Source: Pegea sp. RAD2-039 (lineage: Eukaryota > Chordata > Thaliacea > Salpida > Salpidae). Taken from it: DNA of 64,000 bases. Positions 40,501 through 52,311 of this stretch are shown piece by piece. Each line of letters starts with the position of its first letter. Position 1 is the stretch's first letter. Under the pieces are notes generated by a model. That model searched no databases, had not been told where the DNA came from, and saw nothing but the letters and a program-made list of their open reading frames with translations. Location of the stretch: contig JAQGEQ010000277.1 of NCBI GenBank assembly GCA_034620365.1, forward strand, positions 62,001-126,000. The letters are read 5' to 3'. Made by a program: the position numbers and the translations under genes.

Positions 40501-41570
40501 TCTGGTAGACTTCTTTTCTTCTACAGCTTTCTCTATTTAGTTTTTCTATTTCATAATAATTAAAGCGTCCAGATGTTCTTTCATTAAGCTGAGTAACAAA
40601 CAAATACTCAATTCTGGTATCAGCTCTTCTCTTGTTCCTTTTCCTATGCAGCTGTTTCTTAAATGACCGAATTCAAACATCCCGCGAATAACTATAATGT
40701 CCTCTCTATTCAAATCTGAAACATTTAACAATTTCGTGCTTGTTCCTAATTTATCTTTAATGTGTACCACTAAATGCTATTTTAGACTTCTCAACTCAAA
40801 CACAACCTTCGTATGAGGTTTAAGCAAGTCCCTTCCAGCACCATCTCTACATCGACGCCCTACATGACAAACCAATTTATATTTCTATATTGTTTTTTTA
40901 ATAGAAAGAGGTTGAATTTGTATCTATTTTCAAAATCTAGTTATTTTGTAAATCTTTCCCACATTTGAAACATAAGCTTGAACCAGCTTGACATCTTTTA
41001 AAATCATGAAGTTTGCTACTTCCAAATTTTAAACAAACTGCTTTCATGGTCGCTAATGTCGGTTCCTCCTTGAGTTGAATTCACTGCTTCTTCTGCAGCT
41101 TCAACCGATCTGTCAGCCCCAAAGTATCAGTACCTCCAGGCATCCTCCAGTGTCACTGCTTTATTAAAGACTTCCTCCATTAGTTTCTAACATCTTTGCT
41201 TAATATCTGATGAGGATAATCCATCTATAAACAAATCCCTGATCCTACCATCCCTGTGTTCTGCTGCTATGACATTCTTGAAACCATAGTCCTTGGCCAG
41301 ACATAAGTGCATAGGAGGTCTTCTAAAGATTGACTTGGTTTCTGCTTCTTCATTCTTAGTAGATGAAGCAACAATTTGATTTGTTTTCTTTACATTCGTT
41401 TATCTTCTACATAAGTCTGACAGATCTCAAAGTACTTGTTTGGTTGTGCTGTTAACAAGCCCATTTTCTCGTCTGTCCAATTCGACCCACACTCTTCCAT
41501 GTAATTGTAAAAGTTTTCTTCCAGTAACGCTATTTGCAGACGAATTATCTGGTTCTATAGACACTTAAGA
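40501..41570 (-). mobile_element. Degenerate Ty3/gypsy-type gag relic
   Basis: Minus-strand frames from 41570 down to about 40900 read, with breaks, a gag-like order. First comes TDEKMGLLTAQPNKYF, then KTNQIVASSTKNEEAE, then HRDGRIRDLFIDGLSSSDIK (the capsid R-D-x-FI-x-GL motif). It continues KAVTLEDAW, a Cys near AVCLKF and CFKCGK, a partial zinc knuckle. Several stops and shifts remove function. Downstream, 40770-40546 holds a 74-codon frame of unknown nature. No LTRs, protease or RT are visible, so class assignment rests on gag alone. Confidence 0.6.
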
Positions 41571-42540
41571 TCTAAATAAATAGAATTCACTTATATATAA
41601 ATAAATATAATGATATAAATATAAATATATTGATATTTATTTTATATATACATTTTTTATATAACAAAAATTTGGTTAAAGTAAACAAATATATTCAATT
41701 AGAATCCAAATGTTAATCTATATATGCAAAAAGAAATTATCTTCATCGTTGCTAAGCTTTAACTGCATTAAGCTCCAATAACTCCAAAACAACTGGCAAC
41801 AATTTGCCCAAGAAATAAGTTTTATTCATTTGAGAAAATTGCAATCAAAATGACTCTTTATAAAGAGCTGTATTCAAATAAATGAGAAGACTAGCAACAA
41901 GGATAAAGATATTAAAGATAAGTACCAACAAGTCTATACTACTGAAAGACGAACGCCTGTGTGCTTTCAACTGCTTTCAACACATTTACGGTGAAATACT
42001 GTTTCGTATTTCAAATTGACGAACTTCATGAAGGAATTGTTGAAAATCAAAAAACATTTTAATCAATTTTTTTTGGAAAATTATTTTTGCAACAAAATTG
42101 AAAGTCAGAAATTGTTTTTTTTTTTTACTTTATTTCAGATTGAAAAGAAATTTTTCAACTATTTTTAGTTTGAAACATTTTCTACTTCAGTTTGTTTGCT
42201 TGTCATGTTTAACTTTCTACACTTAAAATAACAAAACAACTAAAGACAGATTTTTTTCAAAGTGTTTAAAGTAAATACAGAAAATAAACTTGAGGTTGGA
42301 GAAAGAATTCAGATAAGCAAGTAGCATTCTGTCTTCTTCTACAATTTAATTTCTTTTTAATTATTCGTATTTTTCGAACAAAACTGGTTTTCAATTTTTA
42401 AAACCAGAAGAGAAGCCGAACAAACAAACCGATAAAATAACAAACTGAAGAATAAAGTGAAGCAAATATTATGAGAGTAACAGTAGATAATACAAACAAA
42501 CTTTCATTTAATCTCCAAGAATAATATAGTTTTACTATCA
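41571..42540. other. AT-rich intergenic DNA
   Basis: Includes a TA-rich stretch at 41585-41655 (ATATAAATA-type). No gene seen. Confidence 0.4.
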
Positions 42541-42614
42541 ACACGGTTTTGTCAGAATCAACCTGGCAACAACGGCGGTTACATCAAGTGCTATTGTTGC
42601 TAGCGCTAAAACGC

Positions 42615-42628
42615 GTTGTCATAGTTAC
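42615..42628 (+). promoter_or_regulatory. Candidate RFX X-box upstream of EFCAB6
   Basis: GTTGTCATAGTTAC matches 12 of 14 positions of the RFX/DAF-19 X-box consensus. It sits in a sharply GC-richer block (42,540-42,700) about 950 bp before the EFCAB6 start codon, which looks like the promoter. The same block holds GGCAACAACGG and GTTGCTAGC half-site-like motifs. RFX factors drive ciliary genes and EFCAB6 is an axonemal protein in other animals, so site and gene agree. Confidence 0.55.
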
Positions 42629-42700
42629 CAGCTGTTTGCAAAGTCCTCTATCGGTGATTTTTCAGTATATTTCACGGTCGTCTCGATCGTCACGGTTCAA

Positions 42701-43581
42701 AGCTTTTATTTTCAGAGATTATTAGTTGATGAAAAGTTACTTTGGATTCTTAGTTAATTTTAGTTTTGCAAAAAAAGTTTTTTATTTTTTTATTTTCGTA
42801 AATTTTTATTTTTGTGATTTTCTTAACTTAATAAAATTAAGTTTTTTTTGCAAAGTTAATTTTCTTAATAAATTTTGAAATAATTTTTCATTTTTAAAAA
42901 GTTTTTAAAATAATTTTTCGGTTGATTTGATAAAAAGAAAATTTTCTCAATAAAGTTTTTATCAAAAGTTAAATAAATGAATAATTTTTAATTAAAATTT
43001 TGTTTGACAACAAATATAAGAAATAGAAATTAATAAAGTGCTTTTTATGAAGTGGTAGATTTATTACTTAAACAATAATAGATCTGAATTAAAATATCTG
43101 GATGAAGTACAAATATTTGTTGTTATAACAATTTACTTTTCCTTCAAATTGAGAAACTGGAAAAGTATTAATTATTTGATGAGTAGAAAATCCTCTAAGT
43201 TTGTTAAATAAAACTTCCTTTTGATAAAACTTCAGATTTATTTATTAGTTTCTTATTTTCAAGTAATTGTAAATAAACTATTTTGAAAAGATTATTTCTG
43301 AATATTATTCAATAATTTATAAATTAAAATTATTTTATAAAAAAGAAATAAAATTCTTTCTTAAAATCAATTTGAGTTTTTTAAAAATATTTCCAATTTT
43401 TTAAATAGTTTCAAATTCATCTTGAAATTATTTTGATAATCGAAAATCTGTCATAAAAAAGCGAATAATATCTTTCGAATCTGTTTTTCTGTTTGTTTTT
43501 CTGTTTGTTTTTTTTATTTGTTTTTTCTTTTGGTAAAAAATTGATTTTCAACTTTTTGATTCGAAAATCAGATTTTTTTAA
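42701..43581. other. 5' leader region of EFCAB6
   Basis: T-rich DNA between the promoter-like block and the start codon, probably 5' UTR and/or a leader intron. Immediately upstream of the ATG is a TTTCTGTTTGTTTTT repeat run (43490-43530). No coding content. Confidence 0.4.
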
Positions 43582-46500
43582 ATGTCTCGAATAGCTAGTG
43601 CTAGATCTGGAGTTGGTTCTTTACCGAAGATTCAACATCCCTTATCAAGACTTGAAGATCCTGATAAGATATCGATCCGAGGAGTTAGCAGAACAAGTGG
43701 AAGATCTTCCAAATTAAATATTCAAATAGAAAAAGATCTTCATCCAATTGAAGAACAACAAATTCCAGATGGTGTTGAAACAGTTCCCGCATCAGTTAAT
43801 AGTCCAGCTTTACCAGTGTTCGGTGAGTTTCTAAAAAGAAGTTTTCAAAGATTTATTCATCATTTAATTTGCAGGAAGCCGAGCAAGTCTTTCAAGAGCT
43901 GAATCTAAAGCTGACTCTCTTGCAAGCAAACTCTCAAGACCAGACACACAAAGTCGAATTGAGATTGATGAGGTAAAAAAAATTATCAATTTTAGAATAA
44001 ATTTTGTTAAAAAATTGAATATTTCTTTTTAAACATTTTTTTTTGTTCTATTCTTTTCGAATTTCACTTGTTCGAATTTGAAAAGATTTTTTTTGACTTT
44101 TAAATCCTTTTTGAAATGAAAACATTTCAAACAAAAAATTATAAACTAAATTTTAAAAACATTTTTATCTTAAGTTCTAAAAAAATTAAAATATTTAACA
44201 ATGAAATAAAAACTTATGAATCCATAACAACTGAAGCGACAAATTTTTTATTAAAAAGTTCAATTTAAAGCATCTTCTAGATGTAATTGAGCAAACAATT
44301 TCTTCTAAAATAATTTATCAAAGAAATGTACTTAATGACTTCTTGCATTTCAAAAACTGGTAAATCTATGAGTTTCACGAATGTCATGTAATAATAGGTA
44401 CTTAAAAATAGCTTTAAATAATGTTTTCATACCGCTAATAGGAAATAAATGATAAATTTGACATGTTAAGACCCAGAGAAATTAAAATGACATAAAACTA
44501 CTTGATCAAGATGACCTCGCCTAAAAACATTTCATTTAAACCTTTTCGTAAAAAAGTATTTTTGTTTAAAGTACTTTAATACTTAAAAATTTTAATATGA
44601 AAAGTCAGAAACGTTAAATCAACATTATATTTTAAAATCAAATAGTTAAAAGTTCATAAATGATTTCAAGATAAGAAATTCAATTGATGCGGATTTTTTT
44701 CAATTCTTTTTTCGACGTTTTTATTCAGTTTCTAATAAAAACTGAAATCAAAAATTAATTCATAAAAAAATGAATTTTTAAATTTTCGCAGATTGAAGCA
44801 ACTCTTAGAAATCGTCTTCGTACTGGAGGTGGTGTGACGTCATTTCTTCAGGCTTTTAAGAACAATGATATGGACAGAAAAGGGAGTTTAAATAAAGAGG
44901 CTTTGAAACATTCACTAATATCTTTTACGGGCCGAAAAATAACTTCTAAACAACTTTACATGCTTCTTAAAAGGTTTGAATAATTCAAAACAATTTCAAA
45001 ATATTTTAATATTTTAATAATTAAGTTTTATGAAATGAATTTAATTAGTTTTTTCCTGAAAAAAGTTGAATTAAAACTTTGAAACTTAAACTTGCAAATT
45101 AGTTCAGTTAATTAACAAGAAACAAAGTACCTTAAACTCTGAAAGAAACTTCTAAATAATCCTTTTAAAATTTCTTTAAATAAATTTGAAGCTTTTAATT
45201 AAAGTTATTTGGCTTAAACCTTTTCTACTAATTAAACATTTTGTCAATTTCCAAAATTATACTTTGAAAACTTTGAGTGGTTTTGTTTCGTTTTTATAAA
45301 AAAACATAAAAAATATTTCAATTATTAATTTCAATTTTATATTTTTTAATAAAACAAAAATTTCCGAAAAATTTTTAAACTAAAATAATTTTCAATTTGT
45401 TTAAAATTTGTAAAGATTTTTCGATTTCATCAAAAATCAGAGATTTTTGTGAATATACTTTTAATCTTTTACAGAATGCATTTAGAGAAAAAAAGTTTGA
45501 TAAAATTTGAAGAGATTTGTAAATATTTCACTTCAAACGTTGCGGAAGTTGAATCTTGGGTTGATCCAATTTCAAGGGTAGATACATGGAGGAAATCAGA
45601 TGAAGAAGCCAACAATAAATGTAAGATTATCATTTGATTTAACAAATTATTTGAATCAAACAGAGTTTTTATTTGAGAGAACCTTGAGGAAACTTTAAAG
45701 TTTTCCGTTTTTTTCAAGAAATATTTTTTCAGCTGAAATTTTTCTTTTTAATTTTTTTGTTAAACAAACAATTTAAGATCTGAAAATATTAAAGTTGTTA
45801 ACAATCAAATAAAAGAGGATTTGTCTCTTTCTGATTTTCTTATTTCCAATAAGTTTGAATTTCTTCTGATTCTTCCTAAAAACTGAAAATATTATTTCAA
45901 TTTTAATTTTTTTGTTTCAAATTTCTAAAGTTTTTGTAAAACTGAATTAAATTTTTGAATATTTGGAAATAATTTCAGTTTTTCAGCATTGAAATAAACA
46001 AATTCCAACAGAAGCAACTTCAGTTGTTGATAAAAACTTATTCTTAACTTTTATTATCTCATAAGCAGTTTTCTAACTTCCTTTCTTTCCTACATTCAAT
46101 TCATTTTGAAAATTCAATTTGAGAAAATTTCAGCTCTTTGATTGATATTAAGATCTGATGATGTTTCAAACTTCTTTTATCATGATGACCAATTATCAAA
46201 GTCTTTATGATGAAGATTATCTTTTGAGATTTTAACTAAATCATCAAATTTCTTTTTTTATTTCTTAAAAATAAAATTTCGGAAATTTCAGCACCACGTG
46301 ACCTTCGACCCAAAGAAGTTGAAAGAAATATTTCGATTAACATCGAGAAGTGGCTTCAAAAGAAGTTTCGGGAAGGATTTAAAGCTCTGAAGATTGAATT
46401 TAAGAGAGAAGATCCAGCTGAAACTGGAAAGGTCTTCTTTATTTACTTGATGAGTTTTTAGTTGGTTCATTTTGACGATCAGGTATCCAGGGAGACATTC

Positions 46501-48622
46501 AGAAGACTTCTTGCTCAATTTGGTTTATATCTAAGAGATGAGGATTCTCTAAAGATGTTTCTTACGCGCTGTAGCCTGCCACCTCGTGGTGAGATTTCTT
46601 ATGTTCAGCTTCTTAACCGATTTCAAGATCGGAGCGAAGAAGGAATGGCACATCACGTTCTACAAGATAAAAGACATCGGTCAGTAACAGCATCTTAAAA
46701 CTGATCTTGAAATTATCTTTGAACAGATTTAATAAGGAAACAAGATCTGTAAGTCCCAGATCTACAGCAACTGCTGTCGAAGCAAAACTTTTATCGATTC
46801 TTCAATCCGATTTTCTCTCTTTGATCGGGATGTTCAACAAATTGGATAAATTGAATCTCAATGTAATTTCACAACAAGAATTCCGCGCTGCAATTGAGAG
46901 CAGGTTGAAGTTGAATCCAAATCAAAACTTCTCTCATTTCTTATTTCAGATTTGATTTGGAACTTAAAGATTCCGAGTTTGAAGCTTTTGTCGAAAATCT
47001 ACCTCTTGATGAAGACGGGAAAGTCAGATATGTACAATTCATGTCCCAATTCGACACAAAGTAAAAAAATTCGAAATTTTTCTCTCATCTGAAACATCTG
47101 AAAAATTTGATAAATTCTTTTAGGAAAGATGCAAAAAGTTTGTGGGATGGAAAATCAGAAATTTTTACCAAGAATGAAACTGATGAAGTAAAAAAGGAAT
47201 CAAAATTGAGGTGCTGGAATCAACAAAATGATTTTTAAAAGATTAAAAGATTAATTGTCATAATTTAAAAATAATTCGATGATCAACATCCAGCTTTGGT
47301 TTGAAAAAATCTCTAAAATCTTCTTTAGATCCGAAGATGAAATTCATTCATTGTTGAAATCTCTTGTGAGGAACAACATGAGTGAGCTGGAAGCTGAATT
47401 TAGGTCTTTAGATGAATACAATAGCGGAAGATTAGATCAAGAGATGATGTTCAAACTACTAACAAAGTCAATTTCATCACTTCATCTTCATCTCTTCCTA
47501 ATTGATCAATTTTCAGGATGAAGATCACACCAGTTATCACAAGAGGAGAGATTCGAAGGATTTGGGATTCTTTTATCACAAATAAAAACAAAACTTTAAA
47601 TTTTTATCATTTTCTTCGTCACTATGGTTATTCCTTGAAGTCAGTTTCTTGATCTGATTCCAGTTTCCTGATTCGATCTTTTCTTAGATCAGCAGCTTTT
47701 CCAAGTGCAAAAGTGGTTCCTCCTCAACGAGGTGATAATGATCTGATGATCAGATCTCGGAAATTGAATTGTGCCGCAGATATGTTGGAAGATTCTCTCC
47801 GTGCAAAGGTTGAGATGACCTTATGACCCCTCAAAGTCATCTTCTTCTCAATTTTATCAGATCGAATATAAATGGGAAGATTTGAGAAGAGATTTTATTG
47901 AGATGGATCCTTACAAAACTGGATTTGTGTCTTCCCAGGAGTTCTCAGATGTCCTTCATGAACTCTGCATCCATCTCACAGATCGTGAAATTGAAATGAT
48001 TTCGATTAAGTTTGAGATCAACAAAGATGGAAGGTCTGTGAGATTATTCAGAGATAGGAAAGATCTCATTTCTTCTTTTAGAGTTTCTTACGTCGAATTT
48101 CTTCGTCCTTTCGCGATGCGGTTTGCTCCAAATCGTGGAAATATGATGAACAAAATCTTATCTCAAAATAATAAGGAAGTCCCTGAAGTCAGCGATCCGA
48201 TTCTTCCAGTTGAATCACTCACAACAGTCACTGAAAAACTGAAGAATCAGGTCTCAAGCATCTTCTTGCAAAAAAATAATTTCTGACGTCTCCAATTGGA
48301 TTTTTTGAAAAAAAATTTTGTTCGTTTTCAGCTTTCTGGAGATTGGAGAACTTTAAGAAGAGCATTTCAAAAGATGGATTCCTCAGCAGCAGGGACACTA
48401 ACTTTATCTGAATTCAAAAGTGTCTTGAAACTTTGTAACGGTAACTTTTCAATTTTTAAGAAATATTTTTTAAAGTTAATTTTGTTCTTAGTTGTTCTTG
48501 ATGAAGATGAAGTTTATCATGTCTTATCTCAATATGATAATAATTTAAGTGGAAAGTTGGATTACAAGAAGTTTCTTCGAGATAGTGTCAGTAGAATGTC
48601 TTCAACAACTTCCAAGAAATGA
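43582..48622 (+). CDS. EFCAB6: EF-hand protein EFCAB6 (axonemal)
   Basis: 780 residues from 16 exons: 43582-43822, 43875-43972, 44792-44973, 45475-45620, 46292-46431, 46483-46679, 46727-46903, 46950-47060, 47124-47210, 47329-47466, 47517-47639, 47688-47808, 47861-48033, 48082-48250, 48332-48440 and 48492-48622. After a Ser/Arg-rich N-terminus it has repeated EF-hand pairs (FKNNDMDRKGSLNKEAL, FIEMDPYKTGFVSSQEF, FQKMDSSAAGTLTLSEF and others). The final pair aligns well with the C-terminus of animal EFCAB6, including a W-x-x-LRRAF start and LSQYDNNLSGKLDYKKFL. Most loops keep Gly-6 but lack acids at positions 3 and 5, so calcium binding is probably largely lost. This fits a structural role inside ciliary doublet microtubules, known for mammalian EFCAB6. 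It is about half the length of the human protein, so it has fewer modules. Most introns in the second half are 46-50 bp. Possible polyA signal near 48750. Confidence 0.88.
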
Positions 48623-50278
48623 TTTTTTTTTTCGAATTAACTGAAATTTTGATTTTTGTTGAATTTTTCCACTTTAGCAGCAATTTAATTTCAAAAAAAA
48701 ATGTTAAAGCTTTTTTAGAATAATCAAATATTGAATTTGGTATTTTATCAAAATAAAATGAAATTTAATTCTTTCAGTTTGGATATTTGCTTTTAGTATT
48801 TGGATGTATGCTTTATAAAATAAAAAGATTTTCTTTGTAACTTCAAAAGTTTGTTTAAAAGTTTATTGAACTTTTTGCTTTTATCTATCAGCATAAAAAC
48901 AATTTCTACAAATTTATGAAAAATATTTTCAGAAAATTACTGAATTTCATTATTTTTATCTTTCTAGTTATTCAAAATTCACTTTTACAAGTTATCAGAT
49001 AATTTAAATCATGTTTAAAGTTAATTAGTTGCTTCGGTTCAGTTCCCGATCAGTTGCTAAGTGAACAAGAAGTTCCAGACATAAAAAGTTTCAATGATTT
49101 GATATCAACTCAAAGTTTCGACAATTCTCAAATAAGAAAAAAAATCTTTTTAGTTTTAATAACTTAGTTAATATTATCACTTAAAATATTATAATCTTAA
49201 ATACAAATTGAATCAATATTTAATAAAAAATAAATTTTCAAAATTTAGTTTAAGCAATAATCTTTGATTCAAATTTGAGTAAGAAGACCTTTGCAAGGAA
49301 TTTGCAATTTCATAAGACTTTCAATAAAAAATAAGGAAATAAAGATAAATGTTTAGATGTCACCAACATTTCCATTTTATAATCTACAAATTTTATTTAA
49401 CCAGTTTATAAGATTTATGAAATTTGAAAATATGTTTTAGTTTATTGTTCACCAATAATTTCGCAATAAAGTAAAAAAAAAAATTAATTAATTTTTATGG
49501 AAGAAAAATTTACAAAAAACGTTGAACAGCCGGTTTGCAAACATTTCGATTTCATCATCAGTTGCAAATTGTGTTTTAATCTCCTTTGTATCTTCAAAAC
49601 AAAACACTTTACAACAAAAATCAATAAATTTGTAGAAAGCTTTGATCAATTGCTCAACAATAAACTTTTAGAATATAAAAGAAATTAATCTTTTAATAAC
49701 CATTAGTCTTAATTAAAATGCTGAAAACGCAACACCCTACCTACAAAGATAAATATAAAAGTTTTACGAGAAATAAAAAGTAAGTGATTGGATTACATCG
49801 AGGTTTGATTGATTTTATCAATTCTATTAATGCAAAGTACTAGTGTGATAATGTATGACTTGGCAAATGAAAAAACTTTCTATTTATAAATTATTTTATC
49901 AGTTTTAGAGTCACAACCAGTTTAATCTAGTTTTTATATTTAATTTGATTTCAACTACTTAAAAAAAGAGTCGAAATTTACTCAAAGACTGAATACATAT
50001 TTTTTTGGCTTATTTGGATTGACTTGTTGTCACCAAGTCATTTGTTATCTGGTGAGAAAAACTATTAAATTGCAAGTAAAGTGATACAAACACATGTTGC
50101 GTTCGCGCAGCTATTATCGAGTTAATTTTAAGATAAATGTTCTTGTGGAGGTGATTCAGAAGACACTGATACTTTCACATAGCAACATGCTACTTTTCCA
50201 ACTGAAGTTTTGATGGATGGATATGACGATAAGTTTTATCGAAAATATAAATAGTTTAACATCAGTTACTATGTCGCG
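48623..50278. other. Intergenic DNA 3' of EFCAB6
   Basis: AT-rich with no recognisable gene. A 63-codon frame at 49497-49688 has no motif. A GC-richer block near 50090-50180 could be promoter DNA for the candidate small gene or for SPDEF. Confidence 0.4.
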
Positions 50279-51104
50279 ATGATTTCTGAAAATATCCGGA
50301 ATTCTGCGTCTAGCAACATTCAAACAAAGCCAACATTTTCACCAACTAAACTTATCAACATTTTAGAAAGTTTTAAAGATAAAATAGAAATTTCTAAATT
50401 AATTTTTATCTCATTTCTCCAAATTTTATAAACTTTATAATAAAATAATGAACTAAAAATGGATTTTACAAATTTTGCACTTAACATAAAACCAACAAAT
50501 TTTTTTTGAATAAAAATATTTAATTTTTATCTTACCTCTAAGAGTAAATCTGAGGTTTTCATTTCTAGTGAAAAGATTTTCAATTTATGTAGAAATATAT
50601 TTTGATAATTGTTATTCGAATTGTAAAAATTCAAAGAGAATTAATTAACTTCATTTAAATAAGTTGAAGAGAAAAGTGAAGAAAGTCAAGAAGCTTCAGA
50701 AAGCAGATCTTCGGAAGCTTTTAAATCTGGGATTTTGCCAAGAGCATCTCTTTTCAAAGGTGTTTAATTAATCAGAACAAAAACTTTAAATCATTTCAAC
50801 AAGAAACTTGCCAACTCTGTATTCGACAACCAACAAAAGCTTGAATTGAAAATTAGTAATTCTGAAAATGATTTTCTTGTCAATTCTAACAAAACTTTAC
50901 ATCAAATCCAAACCAGTAAATAATTTGCAATTATTATCTGATGACGTCAGCAAGTTAGATGTAAAAAGTAACAAATTGTGAATATTTAAAATTGTTTTCT
51001 TCAAGATTTTTTTCTTTCTTTAAAGTTCATTGTCAAGCAAACATCTCAGAGACAGGTTTGTAACAGCCAACCATTTGAAGGTGTTTTTGGATGCAGTTAA
51101 TTAA
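50279..51104 (+). CDS. Candidate small multi-exon gene, unknown
   Basis: Several non-AT-biased open segments line up on one strand. The ATG at 50279 opens SENIRNSASSNIQTKPTF and FSPTKLINILE, with a possible donor at 50370. A segment at 50664-50759 is open in two frames (LKRKVKKVKKLQKADLRKLL or EEKSEESQEASESRSSEAF). 50804-50915 reads LANSVFDNQQKLELKISN, and 51067-51104 ends LKVFLDAVN-stop. One phase-consistent model (50279-50369, 50569-50588, 50664-50759, 50804-50915, 51067-51104) gives 118 residues but needs a 20-base exon. Skipping that exon uses the acidic frame and stops in the fourth segment. A further open segment at 51190-51291 (SLAYESEEIASEEIDF) is unused. It may instead be 5' UTR exons of SPDEF. 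No family recognised. Confidence 0.3.
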
Positions 51105-52311
51105 TCTTCTGGTAGTTCTTTTATCGAGATTATGTCGTCAGAAAGAAATTTTAATGTCATGAAAACAACTTGTAATCAATAGTAAGCAGGGATCTCTCGC
51201 CTATGAATCAGAAGAAATAGCAAGTGAAGAAATCGACTTCAAACAAACCCTGTTCAAAACATTTTACAAATTGGGAACATTTTGGAGGTAGTTACTCCTC
51301 CAAAAAGAGCTTTGCTCTGCGCTCTTGAAAATTTTTTTTATTTTTGAGAACTCATAATAACTCATGTACTGTTGAAGTATACTTCAAAGTATAAATCTAA
51401 ATCAATGAATTTTTTGCGAGAATATTTGACAAACTTGTGTAAATGATATTTGAAGCTAACAGTTTCTAGTAGAGTTTGAACAGAAAACTTTTTCAGATTA
51501 GAGGTGATTTCTTAATGAACTGATTTCAGAGTTTTTAGTGAAACTTTTTTCAGAGTTTTTTGTAGGTTTTGTCGATTTAAAAATTAAAAGAGAAAGATGA
51601 ATTGTTTCCCGAAAGCGATAAGTAGTTAAAGTATAAACTTTGATATTTATACAAAATTTTGAAGAGTCGTAAAAGTGTTTTCGAATTCAAGGTAATAATT
51701 GGTTTGTTGCTTTTAGCTTCAAAAATTTTTACAGAATTTTTCATAAAAAATTCGCAAAAGTGAAATAAGAAAAGGTTTCTTTCAAAGTAGAAATCTGCAG
51801 GTTATAAAAAGATATTTTTCTAAAAGTTTTGTTAAAATGAATTTGGAAATAGAATTAGTCGAAAAAACCTTAAAAAATATCACTGAAAGTTCGATGAAAT
51901 CAAAAGATTTTAATTTGAGAATCTTCAAGTAGAGTTGATGTTCAGTAAAGTTTAAAATGGCGATTTTTCTATCTGTGAAATAAAACCGACTTTCAAAATC
52001 GAAAAAAAGATAAACTAACTATCTAACTATAAAAAGTTTGTTTTCATTTTAAGGTTTTTTTTAATAATATTTTTATAGTTTTACTGTTAAGCAGTTAGCT
52101 GATAAAATTATTTTTAAAAATTCGGCAAAAATCACTGCAGAAAAAAATTGTTAAATAAAATGAAGTGAAAAGGTTTGAAATAATTTGGAACTTTTAATAT
52201 CGGAGCAATTAATAGTTTTAAGATTATAACTTTTGATATTTTCTTTTCAAATTATTTAGGTGATTCACATTTTGAGGCTGTTTATAAAAACAGTAAATAA
52301 ATTTGTAGAAA
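51105..52311. other. Upstream region of SPDEF
   Basis: AT-rich, with a GC-richer block at 51180-51330. A TTATTTAG acceptor-like site lies at 52252-52259, about 50 bases before the SPDEF ATG, so the leader may be spliced. Confidence 0.4.

Noticed and set aside
51026-51055. Extra 30-base exon in the candidate small gene
   Set aside because: Its downstream intron to 51067 would be only 11 bases, too short to splice.
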